Below, piece after piece: positions 8,667 to 19,475 of a stretch of 64,000 nt of DNA. The stretch comes from Streptacidiphilus jiangxiensis (GTDB taxonomy: Bacteria > Actinomycetota > Actinomycetes > Streptomycetales > Streptomycetaceae). The DNA is taken from contig NZ_FOAZ01000008.1 in assembly GCF_900109465.1 (NCBI RefSeq), positions 248,001-312,000 of the forward strand, written 5' to 3'. Within the stretch, counting starts at the first letter, position 1; each line of letters starts with the position of its first letter. Below the pieces are notes generated by a model that worked only from the letters and a program-made list of their open reading frames with translations, searched no databases and was not told where the DNA came from. The position numbers and the translations under genes were made by a program.

Positions 8667-10223
8667 GTGGAGACCCTGCAGGACCGACTCGCCGACGCGC
8701 TGTTCAGTTACAGCCTCTCGGTGCTGTGCGACCAGGACGAGGCCGTGGCCGCCGTGCGGCAGACGCGCCACCTGGCCGCGCGCCACCGTCGGCGGCTGCG
8801 GCGGCCGGAGTTGGAGCGGGCGTGGCTGTACGCGCTCGCCCGCTACGTCTGCCTGGTGCGGCTCGAGGAGCGGGCGCAGGCCGGCGCGCCCCGGCCGGCG
8901 GTGGCCCAGCCCGTGACGGCACAGCCCGTGACGGCGCAGCCCGGGACGGCACAGTCCGCCGCCGCGCGGTCGCGGCTGGCGCGGCTGGCCTGGCCGGAGG
9001 CGGCGGGCACGACGCCCGCCCAGCGCGAGGCGCTGGAGCTGGCCGGGCGGCACTCGCTGGAGACCGAGGAGATCGCCGCGGTCCTCGGCGTCCGGGTCGA
9101 GGCCGTCGGGCTGCTGCTCACCCAGGGCGTGTGCGAGGTGGAACGCACCGCCGCCGCGCTGGCCGTGCTCACGGCCGACGCCTGCCCCGAGCTCAGCCGT
9201 CTCGGCCGCGGTCGCGGCCCCGTCCTCGGCCGGGCGCTCCGCAACGAGCTGGTGCGCCACCTGGACGACTGCCCGACCTGCCGGGGCACGGCCGAGCGCG
9301 GCGCGGCGGAGGGCCCGTGGCCGGGCACCTTCCGCGCGGCCGGCTCGCTGCCGTTGGTGCACCTGCCTCGCGCTGCGCTGCGCGCCACCGCCTCGGCGCT
9401 GGAGGACGTCCCCGAGCCGCGCTTCGACCGCCGGGGCTTCGCGCAGCACGCCACGCCGGAGCGGGAGCAGGCCGCGGTGGTGCGGCAGCGGGCCGTCCTC
9501 GGCTCCGTCGCGGCGGCCGTGGTCGCCGGTCCGGTCGTCGCGATGTGGGCCGTGCACGCGGGCGGTGGCCCGAGCGTTCCGGCGGCGCAGGTCACCTCGG
9601 TCCGGGTCAGCGAGCCGCAGGCCTCGCCCTCGGCGCTGGCCGCGCAGCCAGGCCTCGCCGCGGCGACGCCGTCCGCAGGGGCGACGACGCAGGGCGGCGG
9701 CCACCTCGGCGAGAACATCGCCTTCACCGTGGCCTCGCCCTCGCCCTCGGCGTCGCCCTCTCCCGCGAGCGGCACGCCGGACGCGGGCGGACGCGGCGGC
9801 GGGCTGCAGAGCGGCCCCGGGGAGCTGCGGATCGGCGCGGCCCAGTCCGGTGACCGTACGGTGATCACCCTGACGAACGCCGGCGGCAGCCCCCTGCTGT
9901 GGACGGCGAGCACGAACGCGTCCTGGCTCCGCCTCAGCCGCGACGGTGGCACGCTCGCGCCGGGCGCGCAGTTGACCGTGCTGGTGAGCGTCGACGAGTC
10001 GGCCGCGCCCGCGGACCCGTGGTCGGCCCGCATCGTCTTCCAGCCCTCGGGCGCGGTGGTCACCCTCTCCGGCCCCGGCAACCGCCGCAGCGGCCCCAGC
10101 CCCAGCCCCTCGACCGCGTCGCCCACCCCGACCCCGACCCCGACGCCTACGCCGAGCCCGTCGCAGACCCCGTCCACGAGCCCGAGCGACAGCGCTTCGC
10201 CGACGCCGGTCGCTACACACTGA
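8667..10223 (+). CDS. Sigma-like / zinc-finger membrane protein with BACON-type domain
   Basis: This 518-residue protein starts at GTG 8667 and has an unusual fusion layout. Residues 1-75 resemble a reduced ECF sigma region 2. Residues about 105-165 resemble region 4 (TPAQREALELAGRHSLETEE). They are separated by a short AQPVTAQPGTAQ repeat. The zinc-binding signature HLDDCPTCR (H-x3-C-x2-C), typical of anti-sigma factors, comes next. One membrane helix (SVAAAVVAGPVVAMWAV) leads to an extracytoplasmic part with a BACON-like beta domain (SWLRLSRDGGTLAPGAQL) and a Ser/Thr/Pro tail. It could sense carbohydrate or wall outside the cell, but this is inference. The exact start is uncertain. Confidence 0.75.
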   Translation: METLQDRLADALFSYSLSVLCDQDEAVAAVRQTRHLAARHRRRLRRPELERAWLYALARYVCLVRLEERAQAGAPRPAVAQPVTAQPVTAQPGTAQSAAARSRLARLAWPEAAGTTPAQREALELAGRHSLETEEIAAVLGVRVEAVGLLLTQGVCEVERTAAALAVLTADACPELSRLGRGRGPVLGRALRNELVRHLDDCPTCRGTAERGAAEGPWPGTFRAAGSLPLVHLPRAALRATASALEDVPEPRFDRRGFAQHATPEREQAAVVRQRAVLGSVAAAVVAGPVVAMWAVHAGGGPSVPAAQVTSVRVSEPQASPSALAAQPGLAAATPSAGATTQGGGHLGENIAFTVASPSPSASPSPASGTPDAGGRGGGLQSGPGELRIGAAQSGDRTVITLTNAGGSPLLWTASTNASWLRLSRDGGTLAPGAQLTVLVSVDESAAPADPWSARIVFQPSGAVVTLSGPGNRRSGPSPSPSTASPTPTPTPTPTPSPSQTPSTSPSDSASPTPVATH

Positions 10224-10228
10224 GGGAC

Positions 10229-10360
10229 GTTGCACTCCGGCAGGGGCGCGAGGAACTGCGCGAGGAACCGACGGCGTGCGGATGGTCCTCAACGCGCAGG
10301 GCCATCCGAACAGGGTGGTTTCTCGCGCAGCTCCTCGCGCCCCTGGGGTGAGTGCAACTA
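10229..10360. repeat. Nested palindromic repeat, copy 2 (terminator-like)
   Basis: The outer arms are GTTGCACT at 10229-10236 and AGTGCAAC at 10351-10358. The 22-base arms at 10242-10263 and 10323-10344 differ from perfect complementarity at one position, which would be a G-U pair in RNA. The inner stem again contains CGGATGGTCC against GGGCCATCCG, the same inner sequence as copy 1. It separates convergent genes, and its edge contains the TAG stop of the minus-strand gene. It probably acts as a bidirectional terminator. Confidence 0.82.
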
Positions 10361-11182
10361 GAGGTCAGCCGGATGGGGAGCCACAGGGCTCGCCATGTGG
10401 CGAACGCAGTGCTCGACCAGGGCCGCGTACCCGGCCGGGCCCATCAGCTCGACGAGTTCCGCCCGGTAGCTCACGTACACGGGGTCCGCCCCGACGTGCG
10501 CGTCCGGGCTGCCCGTGCACCACCACTGCAGGTCGTGACCGCCGGGACCCCAGCCGCGGCGGTCGTACTCGCCGATGGTGACCTGGAGGTACCGGGTCTC
10601 GTCGGGGCGGTCGATCCAGTCGTAGCCACGGCGGATCGGCAGCTGCCAGCAGACGTCCGGCTTGGTCTCCAGCGGTTCGAGCCCCTCCGCCAGCGCCAGC
10701 GTGTGCAGCGCGCAGCCCTCGCCGCCGGCGAAGCCGGGGCGGTTGAGGAAGATGCACGCGCCGTCGACGCGGCGGGTGCGCTGCTCGCCGTCCTCGTCGG
10801 GTTCGCTGATGCCCTTGGGGCCGGTGCCCTGCTTGTGGAACTGCCAGGTCTCGGGGGTGAGCCGGGCCGCGTGGCCGAGGACGCGCTTCTGGTCGTCGTC
10901 GTCCGACCAGTGCGCGCCGAGGGTGCAGCAGCCGTCGCTCGCCCGCCCGGGGCGGATGCCGTGGCAGCCGCGGCCGAAGACGCAGGTCCAACGGGAGGTG
11001 AGCCAGGTCAGGTCGCACCTGAAGACCTGCTCGGCGTCGTCCGGGTCGGCGAACTCGACCCAGGCGCGCGGGAAGTCGAGGGGGACCTCGCGCTTGCGCG
11101 CGGCCTTGGCCGCCTTCTTCGCGGCCTTCTCGGCCGCCTTCACCTCGGCGGTGCTGCTGATCGTCACGTCCACTGCTGCCAC
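10358..11182 (-). CDS. Conserved cysteine-rich cytosolic protein, function unknown
   Basis: I do not recognise a characterised family. The 274-residue product from GTG 11182 begins with a Lys/Ala-rich helix ([18 protein letters not shown]). A Cys-rich segment follows ([14 protein letters not shown], then [10 protein letters not shown]), with further Cys in [28 protein letters not shown] and LVEHCVRH. The spacing resembles the metal- or cluster-binding Cys groups of YkgJ/DUF3109-type proteins, but I cannot confirm that. There is no signal peptide or membrane helix. The stop codon lies in repeat copy 2. Longer starts up to 11227 are open but look non-conserved. Confidence 0.75.
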   Translation of the reverse strand: MAAVDVTISSTAEVKAAEKAAKKAAKAARKREVPLDFPRAWVEFADPDDAEQVFRCDLTWLTSRWTCVFGRGCHGIRPGRASDGCCTLGAHWSDDDDQKRVLGHAARLTPETWQFHKQGTGPKGISEPDEDGEQRTRRVDGACIFLNRPGFAGGEGCALHTLALAEGLEPLETKPDVCWQLPIRRGYDWIDRPDETRYLQVTIGEYDRRGWGPGGHDLQWWCTGSPDAHVGADPVYVSYRAELVELMGPAGYAALVEHCVRHMASPVAPHPADL

Positions 11183-11326
11183 CCGTACAGCGTATGCCGA
11201 GGCGCAGGGGGGAGCGTGGGGGGACACTCGGGCGGCGCATGGGCGCTCGGCCGGGTGGATGAATCGCTCCCGTCCGCCGGTGCTGTCGTCTGGGCTCAGG
11301 GAGATGTCGGGCGCATCCTGCCGTTC

Positions 11327-14300
11327 ATGGTGAAAGCGTGTAGATCAGCTTATCTGGCTTCAATTCTGACGGCCTGTCTGCTATTCGGAAGCGGAGTCGC
11401 CGGTCCCGCCGTGGGCGCGGCACACGCCGACGAGTTCACCGTCTCCCAGGACACGATGCGCACCGGGTGGGACCCGAACGAGCCGGGCCTCACTCCCGCC
11501 CAGGTGAGCAGCTCGCAGTTCGGCCTGCAGTTCTCGACGGCCGTGAACGGGCAGGTCTACGCGCAGCCGCTGGTCGTCGGCGGCACCGTGGTCACCGCCA
11601 CCGAGAACGCCGAGGTCTACGGCATCGACGCGGCCACCGGGGCCGTGCACTGGAGCAAGTCGCTGGGCACGCCCTGGCCGGCGAGCGCGATCGGCTGCGG
11701 CGACCTCGTGCCCAACTTCGGCGTGACCAGCACGCCCGTCTACGACCCGGCGACCAACGCGGTCTACGTCAGCGACAAGGTGGACAGCCCGGACAGCGCG
11801 CACCCGGCCTACTTCCTGCACGCGCTGAACCCCGCCACGGGCGCGGAGCGCTCCGGCTGGCCGGTGAGGATCCAGGGTGCGCCCGGCAACGACCCGACCC
11901 GGCCCTTCGACGCCTTCCACGAGAACCAGCGTGCGGGCCTGCTGCTGCTCGGCGGCAAGATCTACATCGGCTACGGCTCGCACTGCGACATCAACCCCTA
12001 CCGCGGCTTCGTGGTGAGCGTCGACACCGGCACCCGCGGCGTGAAGCTGTGGACGACCGAGAACTCCGCCTCCAACGGCATGTCCGGCGTCTGGGGCGCC
12101 GGCGGCGGCCTGGTCTCCGACGGACCGGGCCGCATCTTCCTGTCCACCGGCAACGGCGTGACCCCGCCCGCGCACACCGGCACCAACCCGCCGGGGCAGC
12201 TCTCGGAGTCCGTGGTCCGGCTGGGCCTCAACAGCGACGGCTCGATGCACGCCCAGGACTTCTTCAGTCCGGCCAACGCGCCCACCCTGGACCAGAACGA
12301 CACCGACCTCGGCTCCGGCGGCCCGCTCGCGCTGCCCGCCACCCCGTTCGGCGCGAGCACCGCGCACCCGCACCTGCTGGTCGAGGTCGGCAAGGACGGC
12401 CGGGTCTTCCTGCTGGACCGCGACAACCTGGGCGGCCGCAAGCAGGGCAGCGGCGGCGGCGACGCCGTGCTCGGGATCACCGGTCCGTTCCAGGGCGTCT
12501 GGGGCCACCCGGCCGCCTACGGCGGCGGTGGTGGCTACGTCTACGAGATCGGCTCCAACGGCCCGCTGCGCGCCCTCGCCTTCGGACTGAACGCGCAGGG
12601 CAACCCGGAGCTGCGCTCCGCCGGGGCCAGCGCCGCGACCTTCGGTTACACCTCCGGCTCCCCGGTGATCACCTCCGACGGCACCAAGACCGGCAGCGCC
12701 ACCGTCTGGGCCGAGTACGCCGGCGGCCCGACCGGCGCCAACGCCGAGCTGCGCGCCTACGACGCGATCCCGAGCGGCGGCTCGATGCGCCTGCTGTTCT
12801 CCGCGCCGATCGGCCACGCCTCCAAGTTCGCCGTCCCCGCGACCAGCGGCGGCCGCGTCTACGTCGGGACCCGCGACGGGCGCCTGATGGCCTTCGGCTT
12901 CCCGGCCGGCGCCGCGCTCCAGGGCCCCGCCACCGACTTCGGCCAGGTGCCGGTCGGTTCGACCAAGACGCTCAGCCTGACCGTCAAGGCCAGCCGCCCG
13001 GTCAAGATCACTGCGGTGACCACCACGGCGGGCGGCCCGTTCACGGCCACCCCCGGCACGCTGCCCAAGTCCGTCGCGGGCGGCGGGACCTTCACCGTCC
13101 CGATCGCCTTCTCGCCGACCGCCGCCGGACCGACCAGCGGCCAGGTGACCTTCACGACCGACTTCGGCACCTTCTCGTTCGGGCTCACCGGCTACGGCAC
13201 CCACCCGGGCTTCACCGCCTTCCCGCCCGCTCTCGACTTCGGCCAGGTGCCCACCGGCTCCAGCCAGACCCTGGGCGTCAGCTTCACCAACACCGGCACC
13301 TCGCCGGAGACGGTCACCGCCGTCAGCGCGCCCGGCAGCCCCTTCTCCGCGCCCGATCTGGCCGCCGCGAACGGCACCACGGTCCAGCCGCAGCAGTCCG
13401 TGAGCATCAACGTCACCTACGCGCCGACCGTCGCCTCCAGCGCCGACACCGGCTCGCTGTCGGTGACCGGACCCGACGGCACCGCGACCGTCTCGCTCAC
13501 CGGCAGCGCCGTCACCGGCGCCCCGCACCTGTCCATCACGCCGACCACCACCGCCTTCGGCAGCGTCGCGGTCGGCACCTCCAGGACACTGACCTTCGAC
13601 ATCGCCAACACCGGCAACATCCCGCTGACCGTCACCAAGGCCGCACCGCCGGCCGCGCCCTTCCAGGTCAGCAACCCCATCAGCGAGGGTCAGGTGCTGG
13701 CCCCCGGCGAGGTCGTCCACCAGGGCGTCACCTTCTCGCCCACGGCCACCGGCAGCTTCAGCGGTGTCTACCAGATCACCGGCAACGACGGGCAGGGCCC
13801 CCAGAACGAGACGGTGACCGGCACCGGCACCGCGCCCGGCAGCGGCATCACCGTCCCGGACCCCACCGCGGGCGGCTGGCAGCTCAACGGCACGGCCCAG
13901 ATCAGCGGCACCGACCTGGACCTGACGCAGGCCCAGAACAACCAGGCGGGCTCCGCGGTCTTCCCGGTGCCGGTGCTGACCGACGGCCTGAAGGCGAGCT
14001 TCACCTCCGTCATCGGCGGCGGCTCCGGCGCGGACGGTCTCGCCCTCGCCTTCCTCGACCCGGCCAAGGTCACCCCGAAGTCGCTCGGGCAGTCCGGCTA
14101 CGGCCTCGGCTTCGCACCGCTGCCCGGCGTCGCCGTCGCGCTGGACACCTACAGGACGGCGACCAACCCGAGCAACAACTTCGTCGGCATCACCACCGGT
14201 CTCTCCACCACCGCCAAGGGGTTGACCTGGGCGGCCACCAGCACGGCCGTCCCGGCGCTGCGCAGCGGTCCGCACGCCGTCACCGTCGCGGTCACCGGGC

Positions 14301-15040
14301 ACACGGTGGTCGTCACCGTCGACGGCAAGCAGGCGCTGTCCACCTCCGTGGCCTCGCTGCCGCCCACGGCGTACCTGGCCTTCACCGGCGGCACCGGCGG
14401 GCTCAACGACATCCACACCGTCCGCGGCGCCACCATCACCGCCCGCTCCTACGCCGTCCCGCCGCCCGGCCCCAACGGCTGGGTCACCAACGGCAGTGCG
14501 ACCATGAGCGGGACCACCCTGGTGCTCACCCCGGCCAAGGCCGGCCAGACCGGCTCGGCCTTCCAGTCCACCGCCGTCCCCTCCGGCGCGCTCTCGGCGA
14601 GCTTCACCGCCACCATCGGCGGCGGCTCCGGCGCGGACGGCATGACCTTCGCGATGCTCGACTCGAGCAAGAGCACCGCGAAGGCCCTCGGCACCGGCGG
14701 CGCGGGCCTCGGCTGGCTCGGCCTGCCCGGGGTCGCGGTGGCGCTGGACACGCACAAGAACGCCAACAACCCGTCCGGCAACTTCGTCGCGGTCACCGTC
14801 TCCGCCAGCAACGGCAACCTGGTCTGGTCCTCGACCTCCAGCGCGATCCCGAACCTGCGCGGCGGGCCGGTCGCGGTCACCGTCACCGTCTCCGGCGGCA
14901 AGGTGCTCGTGTCCGTGGCCGGCAAGCAGGTGATCAGCGCCTCCGTGCCGGTGCCGCCCAACGTCCTGGTCGGCTTCACCGCAGGGACCGGCTCGCTGAC
15001 CGACAGCCACGCCGTCAGCGGCGTTACGATCGGATACTGA
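11327..15040 (+). CDS. Large secreted beta-propeller / ASH-repeat / lectin-like protein
   Basis: This is a 1237-residue exported protein with a signal peptide of about 35 residues ending near AAHADE. Residues about 37-520 are repeated strand motifs of a PQQ-type propeller ([33 protein letters not shown]). Three Ig-like ASPM-SPD2-Hydin modules follow at about 530-840, each starting with a [10 protein letters not shown]-type segment. Two homologous domains of about 190 residues with L-type lectin features close the protein ([35 protein letters not shown]). The architecture suggests adhesion or glycan binding at the cell surface. No enzymatic residues are assigned. ATG 11327 was chosen because it gives the signal peptide; the Shine-Dalgarno is weak. 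Confidence 0.85.
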   Translation: MVKACRSAYLASILTACLLFGSGVAGPAVGAAHADEFTVSQDTMRTGWDPNEPGLTPAQVSSSQFGLQFSTAVNGQVYAQPLVVGGTVVTATENAEVYGIDAATGAVHWSKSLGTPWPASAIGCGDLVPNFGVTSTPVYDPATNAVYVSDKVDSPDSAHPAYFLHALNPATGAERSGWPVRIQGAPGNDPTRPFDAFHENQRAGLLLLGGKIYIGYGSHCDINPYRGFVVSVDTGTRGVKLWTTENSASNGMSGVWGAGGGLVSDGPGRIFLSTGNGVTPPAHTGTNPPGQLSESVVRLGLNSDGSMHAQDFFSPANAPTLDQNDTDLGSGGPLALPATPFGASTAHPHLLVEVGKDGRVFLLDRDNLGGRKQGSGGGDAVLGITGPFQGVWGHPAAYGGGGGYVYEIGSNGPLRALAFGLNAQGNPELRSAGASAATFGYTSGSPVITSDGTKTGSATVWAEYAGGPTGANAELRAYDAIPSGGSMRLLFSAPIGHASKFAVPATSGGRVYVGTRDGRLMAFGFPAGAALQGPATDFGQVPVGSTKTLSLTVKASRPVKITAVTTTAGGPFTATPGTLPKSVAGGGTFTVPIAFSPTAAGPTSGQVTFTTDFGTFSFGLTGYGTHPGFTAFPPALDFGQVPTGSSQTLGVSFTNTGTSPETVTAVSAPGSPFSAPDLAAANGTTVQPQQSVSINVTYAPTVASSADTGSLSVTGPDGTATVSLTGSAVTGAPHLSITPTTTAFGSVAVGTSRTLTFDIANTGNIPLTVTKAAPPAAPFQVSNPISEGQVLAPGEVVHQGVTFSPTATGSFSGVYQITGNDGQGPQNETVTGTGTAPGSGITVPDPTAGGWQLNGTAQISGTDLDLTQAQNNQAGSAVFPVPVLTDGLKASFTSVIGGGSGADGLALAFLDPAKVTPKSLGQSGYGLGFAPLPGVAVALDTYRTATNPSNNFVGITTGLSTTAKGLTWAATSTAVPALRSGPHAVTVAVTGHTVVVTVDGKQALSTSVASLPPTAYLAFTGGTGGLNDIHTVRGATITARSYAVPPPGPNGWVTNGSATMSGTTLVLTPAKAGQTGSAFQSTAVPSGALSASFTATIGGGSGADGMTFAMLDSSKSTAKALGTGGAGLGWLGLPGVAVALDTHKNANNPSGNFVAVTVSASNGNLVWSSTSSAIPNLRGGPVAVTVTVSGGKVLVSVAGKQVISASVPVPPNVLVGFTAGTGSLTDSHAVSGVTIGY

Positions 15041-15060
15041 GGGGCCTGGAGGCCGTCATC

Positions 15061-15555
15061 ATGCGCAGAACCACCGCCGCGGCACCGCTGGTGGCCGCAG
15101 CGATCGTCCCACTGCTCGTGGGCGCCGCAGCCTGCGACACCCCCGACGCACCGCGCGCCGCAGCGCCTGCGGCCGCGCCGAGCGGGCCCTACACCGTCGG
15201 GGTCATCGACACCGACAACCAGGGCCGGGTCTTCACCGACCCGAACTTCCTCGTGCTCTACCACGACGACGGCGACAACCCGGCCGCGGGCAGGTTCGCC
15301 TGCACCGTCGCCTGCCTGAAGCTGTATCACCCGCTCCTGGTGCAGCCCGGGGCCACGCTGCGGATGCCGCCCGGCGTCCTCGGCACGCTCGGATCGGTCG
15401 TCCGCCCCGACGGCTTCGGGGACCAGGTGACGGTCGACGGTGTCGCCGTCTACACCTTCAGCGGCGACCAACCCGGCCTCACCGGCGGGCTGACCGCCTC
15501 CTGGCACGCCGTCCCGGCGCCCGTACGCCTGCCCGGCCCGTCCGGGAGCGGCTGA
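15061..15555 (+). CDS. Lipoprotein with secreted-repeat (Lipoprotein_15-like) domain
   Basis: The product is a 164-residue predicted lipoprotein with a signal sequence ending in lipobox GAAAC (Cys25). The mature domain resembles the actinobacterial secreted-repeat family of unknown function. The core motif is [17 protein letters not shown] followed by VYTFSGD and SWHAVP. Two Cys in [13 protein letters not shown] could form a disulfide or bind metal. It starts 20 bases after the large secreted lectin-like protein on the same strand, so the two are probably cotranscribed and may act together at the cell surface. The function is unknown. Confidence 0.8.
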   Translation: MRRTTAAAPLVAAAIVPLLVGAAACDTPDAPRAAAPAAAPSGPYTVGVIDTDNQGRVFTDPNFLVLYHDDGDNPAAGRFACTVACLKLYHPLLVQPGATLRMPPGVLGTLGSVVRPDGFGDQVTVDGVAVYTFSGDQPGLTGGLTASWHAVPAPVRLPGPSGSG

Positions 15556-15614
15556 ACCACTCGTGCTGCCGCGCGTCTGACCAGGGCGCGCGGCATCGCG
15601 TAGCGTGGACCCTT

Positions 15615-16544
15615 ATGCGACTAGGCGTTCTCGACGTGGGATCCAACACCGTCCACTTCCTCGTGGTGGACGCGCACCCGGGTGCGGCACCGCTGCCCGC
15701 GTACTCCCACAAGATCGAACTGCGCCTGGCCGAGCTGCTCGAAGCCGACGGGTCCATCCGCGAGGACGGCGTCCGCCAGTTGGTCGAGATGGTCTCCTCC
15801 TCCCTGCGCATCGCCGAGGACAAGGGCGTCGAGGAGGTCCTTCCCTTCGCCACCAGCGCGGTGCGCGAGGCCGCGAACGGCGAGGGCGTGCTCAAGCGCG
15901 TCCAGGACGAGACCGGCGTCGAACTGCGCGTGCTGTCCGGCGGCGACGAGGCCCGGCTGACCTTCCTGGCGGCCCGGCGCTGGTACGGCTGGTCCAGCGG
16001 CCGACTGCTGCTGCTGGACATCGGCGGCGGCTCCCTGGAGATCGCCTGCGGCCTCGACGAGGAGCCCGACACCGCGGTCTCCCTCCCGCTCGGCGCGGGC
16101 CGGTTGACGGCGGCGTGGCTCCCGGGCGACCCGCCGGCAGCGGACCGCGTCCGGGAGCTGCGCCGCCACGTCCGGGCGGAGATCGCCCGCACGGTCGCCG
16201 AGGTCTCCCGGCTCGGCCCGCCCGACCACGTGGTCGGCACCTCCAAGACCTTCAAGCAGCTCGCCCGGATCACGGGCGCCGCCCGCGAGTCCGACGGCCC
16301 CCTCGTCCCGCGCAAGCTGCCGCGCAGCGCGCTGGAGGACTGGGTCCCGCGTCTGGCTGCGATGTCCGCGGACCAGCGGGTTCTGCTGCCCGGGGTCTCC
16401 GCCGGCCGGGCTCGCCAGCTCCTGGCCGGCGCGCTGGTCGCCGAGGCGGCGATGGACCTGTACCGCGTGGACGAGCTGGACATCTGCCCCTGGGCCCTGC
16501 GCGAGGGGATCATCCTCCGCCGACTGGACAAGCTCTCCGGGTGA
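15615..16544 (+). CDS. Ppx/GppA family exopolyphosphatase / (p)ppGpp phosphohydrolase
   Basis: This 309-residue member of the ASKHA superfamily opens with the phosphate-binding loop [18 protein letters not shown]. The second phosphate motif is [16 protein letters not shown]. The length matches short two-domain actinobacterial Ppx proteins, which hydrolyse short-chain polyphosphate or act on guanosine pentaphosphate. Which substrate applies cannot be read from the sequence. Palindromic repeat copy 3 begins 5 bases after its stop, so transcription probably ends there. Confidence 0.9.
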   Translation: MRLGVLDVGSNTVHFLVVDAHPGAAPLPAYSHKIELRLAELLEADGSIREDGVRQLVEMVSSSLRIAEDKGVEEVLPFATSAVREAANGEGVLKRVQDETGVELRVLSGGDEARLTFLAARRWYGWSSGRLLLLDIGGGSLEIACGLDEEPDTAVSLPLGAGRLTAAWLPGDPPAADRVRELRRHVRAEIARTVAEVSRLGPPDHVVGTSKTFKQLARITGAARESDGPLVPRKLPRSALEDWVPRLAAMSADQRVLLPGVSAGRARQLLAGALVAEAAMDLYRVDELDICPWALREGIILRRLDKLSG

Positions 16545-16549
16545 CCCGC

Positions 16550-16653
16550 AGGGGCGCGAGGAACTGCGCGAGAAACCACTGACGAGCGAATGGCGCTGCG
16601 CGGTGAGGTCCATCTGCTCATCAGTGGTCGGTCGCGCGGTTCCTCGCGCCCCT
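16550..16653. repeat. Nested palindromic repeat, copy 3 (terminator-like)
   Basis: The 22-base arms lie at 16550-16571 (AGGGGCGCGAGG...TGCGCGA) and 16632-16653, with one wobble mismatch. The inner stem differs from copies 1 and 2: ACCACTGACGAGCGAATGG pairs imperfectly with CCATCTGCTCATCAGTGGT. The outer TTGCA arms of copies 1 and 2 are absent. It follows the ppx-like gene directly and precedes the TIM-barrel gene on the same strand. Conservation of the arms with divergence of the core suggests that the 22-base arm is the functional part. Confidence 0.8.
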
Positions 16654-16703
16654 GAGGTGGTCGCCACCTGAGGACCGTGCACAAGGGTCCCTAAGCTGTA
16701 TCC

Positions 16704-17549
16704 GTGGCGAAAGAGTCGTGCATTGTCGTGCCGAGGGCGAAGGTCGCGCTGTCCACGGCCTCCGTCTACCCGGAGAACACCGCCGCCGCGTTCGAGATCG
16801 CAGGGCGGCTCGGGTACGACGGGGTCGAGGTCATGGTGTGGACCGACCCGGTCAGCCAGGACATCGAGGCACTGCGGCGGCTCTCCGACTACCACCAGGT
16901 GCCGATCCTGGCGGTGCACGCGCCCTGCCTGCTGATCACCCAGCGCGTGTGGGGCACCGATCCGTGGCAGAAGCTGGAGCGGGCCCGCACCGCCGCCGAG
17001 AAGCTCGGCGCGAGCACCGTCGTCGTGCACCCGCCGTTCCGGTGGCAGCGCCAGTACGCGCGGGAGTTCGTGCGCGGCATCTGGCAGATGGCGAACGAGA
17101 CGGACGTCCGCTTCGCCGTGGAGAACATGTACCCCTGGCGCTACCGCGACCGCGAGGTCGCCGCCTACGCACCGGACTGGGATCCGACCGCGGAGGACTA
17201 CCGCCACTTCACCATCGACCTCTCCCACGTCGCCACCTCCCGGGCCGACGCCCTCGCCATGCTGGATCGGATGGGGGACCGCCTGGGGCACGTGCACCTC
17301 GCGGACGGCTCCGGCTCCGCCAAGGACGAGCACCTGATCCCGGGGCGCGGGACGCAGCCCTGCGCGGAGCTGCTGGAGCGGCTGGCGCGCACCGGCTTCG
17401 CCGGGCACGTGGTGCTGGAGGTCAACACCCGGCGTTCGCCCGGGCCCGTCGAACGGGAGGCCGACCTCGCGGAGGCGCTCGCGTTCACCCGGCTCAACCT
17501 GGCGACGGCCGCTCGCATGCCGGACAGCGTGTCCGATGGGCGGGCATGA
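16704..17549 (+). CDS. Sugar-phosphate isomerase/epimerase-like TIM-barrel protein
   Basis: This 281-residue protein belongs to the xylose-isomerase-like / AP-endonuclease-2 TIM-barrel superfamily. Diagnostic strands carry metal-ligand residues: [10 protein letters not shown] near the N-terminus, [41 protein letters not shown] and [10 protein letters not shown]. The metal site is intact, so it is probably an enzyme. Substrate specificity cannot be inferred. GTG 16704 is the start. The gene stops about 40 bases before the ilvD start on the same strand. Confidence 0.85.
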   Translation: MAKESCIVVPRAKVALSTASVYPENTAAAFEIAGRLGYDGVEVMVWTDPVSQDIEALRRLSDYHQVPILAVHAPCLLITQRVWGTDPWQKLERARTAAEKLGASTVVVHPPFRWQRQYAREFVRGIWQMANETDVRFAVENMYPWRYRDREVAAYAPDWDPTAEDYRHFTIDLSHVATSRADALAMLDRMGDRLGHVHLADGSGSAKDEHLIPGRGTQPCAELLERLARTGFAGHVVLEVNTRRSPGPVEREADLAEALAFTRLNLATAARMPDSVSDGRA

Positions 17550-17589
17550 GGGCGTAGGCTCGATCGCACGAGAGAAGGAGTTGGTCCAC

Positions 17590-19440
17590 GTGCCGCAGCT
17601 GAGGTCCCGCACGGTCACCCACGGTCGCAACATGGCGGGCGCGCGCGCTCTCATGCGCGCCTCCGGTGTAGCAAGCGAGGACATCGGCAAGCCGATCATC
17701 GCGGTGGCGAACTCCTTCACCGAGTTCGTGCCCGGCCACACCCACCTGGCCCCGGTCGGCCGGATCGTCTCCGAGGCCATCAAGGCCGCCGGCGCCGTGC
17801 CGCGCGAGTTCAACACCATCGCCGTCGACGACGGCATCGCGATGGGCCACGGCGGCATGCTCTACTCGCTGCCCTCGCGCGACCTGATCGCGGACAGCGT
17901 CGAGTACATGGTCGAGGCGCACTGCGCGGACGCGCTGATCTGCATCTCCAACTGCGACAAGATCACCCCGGGCATGCTGATGGCCGCGCTGCGGCTCAAC
18001 ATCCCGACCGTCTTCGTCTCCGGCGGCCCGATGGAGGCCGGCCGGGCCGTGCTCGTCGACGGCACCGTCCGCAAGCTGGACCTGATCAACGCCATCGCGG
18101 ACGCGGTCAACGAGAACGTCTCCGACGAGGACATCCGCCGCATCGAGGAGAACGCCTGCCCGACCTGCGGCTCGTGTTCGGGCATGTTCACCGCCAACTC
18201 GATGAACTGCCTGACCGAGGCCATCGGCCTGTCGCTGCCGGGCAACGGCTCCGTGCTGGCCACCCACACCGCCCGCCGCGCCCTGTACGAGGACGCCGGC
18301 CGCACGGTCGTGGAGCTGACGCAGCGCTACTACGAGCAGGACGACGCGTCCGTGCTGCCGCGCTCGATCGCGACCAAGGCCGCGTTCGAGAACGCGATGG
18401 CGCTGGACATCGCGATGGGCGGCTCCACCAACACGATCCTGCACCTGCTGGCCGCCGCGCAGGAGGCCGAGGTGGACTTCACCGTCCACGACATCGACCG
18501 GCTCTCCCGCCACGTGCCGTGCCTGGCCAAGGTCGCCCCGAACGTCGCGCCGACCACGACCTACTACATGGAGGACGTGCACCGCGCCGGTGGCATCCCC
18601 GCCATCCTGGGCGAGCTGTACCGCGGCGGTCTGCTCAACGAGGACGTCCACACCGTCCACTCCGCCTCGATCGAGGAGTGGCTGAAGACCTGGGACGTGC
18701 GCGCGGGCTCCCCGTCCGACGCGGCCGTCGAGCTGTGGCACGCCGCCCCCGGTGGGCAGCGCTCCGCCACCGCCTTCTCCCAGTCCGAGCGCTGGGAGAC
18801 CCTGGACACCGACGCGGCGGGCGGCTGCATCCGCTCCGTCGAGCACGCCTACAGCCAGGACGGCGGCCTCGCCGTCCTGCACGGCAACCTCGCGGCCGAC
18901 GGCTGCGTGGTCAAGACGGCCGGCGTCGACGAGTCCATCTGGACCTTCGAGGGCCCGGCCGTGGTCTGCGAGTCGCAGGACGAGGCCGTCGAGAAGATCC
19001 TGAACAAGCAGGTCAAGGAGGGCGACGTCGTCGTCATCCGCTACGAGGGCCCCAAGGGCGGCCCCGGCATGCAGGAGATGCTCTACCCGACCTCCTTCCT
19101 CAAGGGCCGGGGTCTGGGCAAGGCCTGCGCGCTGATCACCGACGGGCGCTTCTCCGGCGGCACCAGCGGCCTGTCCATCGGCCACGTCTCGCCCGAGGCG
19201 GCCTCCGGTGGCATCATCGCGCTGGCCCGCGACGGCGACCGGATCCGGATCGACATCCCGAACCGGGGCGTCGAGCTGCTGGTCCCCGAGGAGGAGCTGG
19301 CCGCCCGCCGCACCGAGCTGGGCGGTGTCTACGCGCCGAAGAACCGCGAGCGCAAGGTCTCGGCCGCGCTGCGCGCCTACGCGGCGATGGCCACCAGCGC
19401 CGACAAGGGCGCCGTGCGCGACGTCACCAAGCTGGGCTGA
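17590..19440 (+). CDS. ilvD: Dihydroxy-acid dehydratase IlvD
   Basis: IlvD performs the penultimate step of valine and isoleucine synthesis, dehydrating dihydroxyacids to 2-keto acids. With GTG 17590, preceded by AGAAGGAG at good spacing, the protein has 616 residues, the family's usual length. Cluster-ligand and active-site segments are present: [32 protein letters not shown] and the C-terminal [20 protein letters not shown]. The open frame extends 18 codons upstream to 17536, overlapping the preceding gene, but that start lacks a ribosome site. No leader peptide or riboswitch is visible. Confidence 0.97.
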   Translation: MPQLRSRTVTHGRNMAGARALMRASGVASEDIGKPIIAVANSFTEFVPGHTHLAPVGRIVSEAIKAAGAVPREFNTIAVDDGIAMGHGGMLYSLPSRDLIADSVEYMVEAHCADALICISNCDKITPGMLMAALRLNIPTVFVSGGPMEAGRAVLVDGTVRKLDLINAIADAVNENVSDEDIRRIEENACPTCGSCSGMFTANSMNCLTEAIGLSLPGNGSVLATHTARRALYEDAGRTVVELTQRYYEQDDASVLPRSIATKAAFENAMALDIAMGGSTNTILHLLAAAQEAEVDFTVHDIDRLSRHVPCLAKVAPNVAPTTTYYMEDVHRAGGIPAILGELYRGGLLNEDVHTVHSASIEEWLKTWDVRAGSPSDAAVELWHAAPGGQRSATAFSQSERWETLDTDAAGGCIRSVEHAYSQDGGLAVLHGNLAADGCVVKTAGVDESIWTFEGPAVVCESQDEAVEKILNKQVKEGDVVVIRYEGPKGGPGMQEMLYPTSFLKGRGLGKACALITDGRFSGGTSGLSIGHVSPEAASGGIIALARDGDRIRIDIPNRGVELLVPEEELAARRTELGGVYAPKNRERKVSAALRAYAAMATSADKGAVRDVTKLG

Positions 19441-19475
19441 CGGGTTCGCACCCGCTCTCCCCGCATAATCGAAGA

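Noticed and set aside
11381-15010. Minus-strand open frame of about 1200 codons
   Set aside because: It is a shadow of the secreted propeller-lectin gene; it is low-complexity with no domain.
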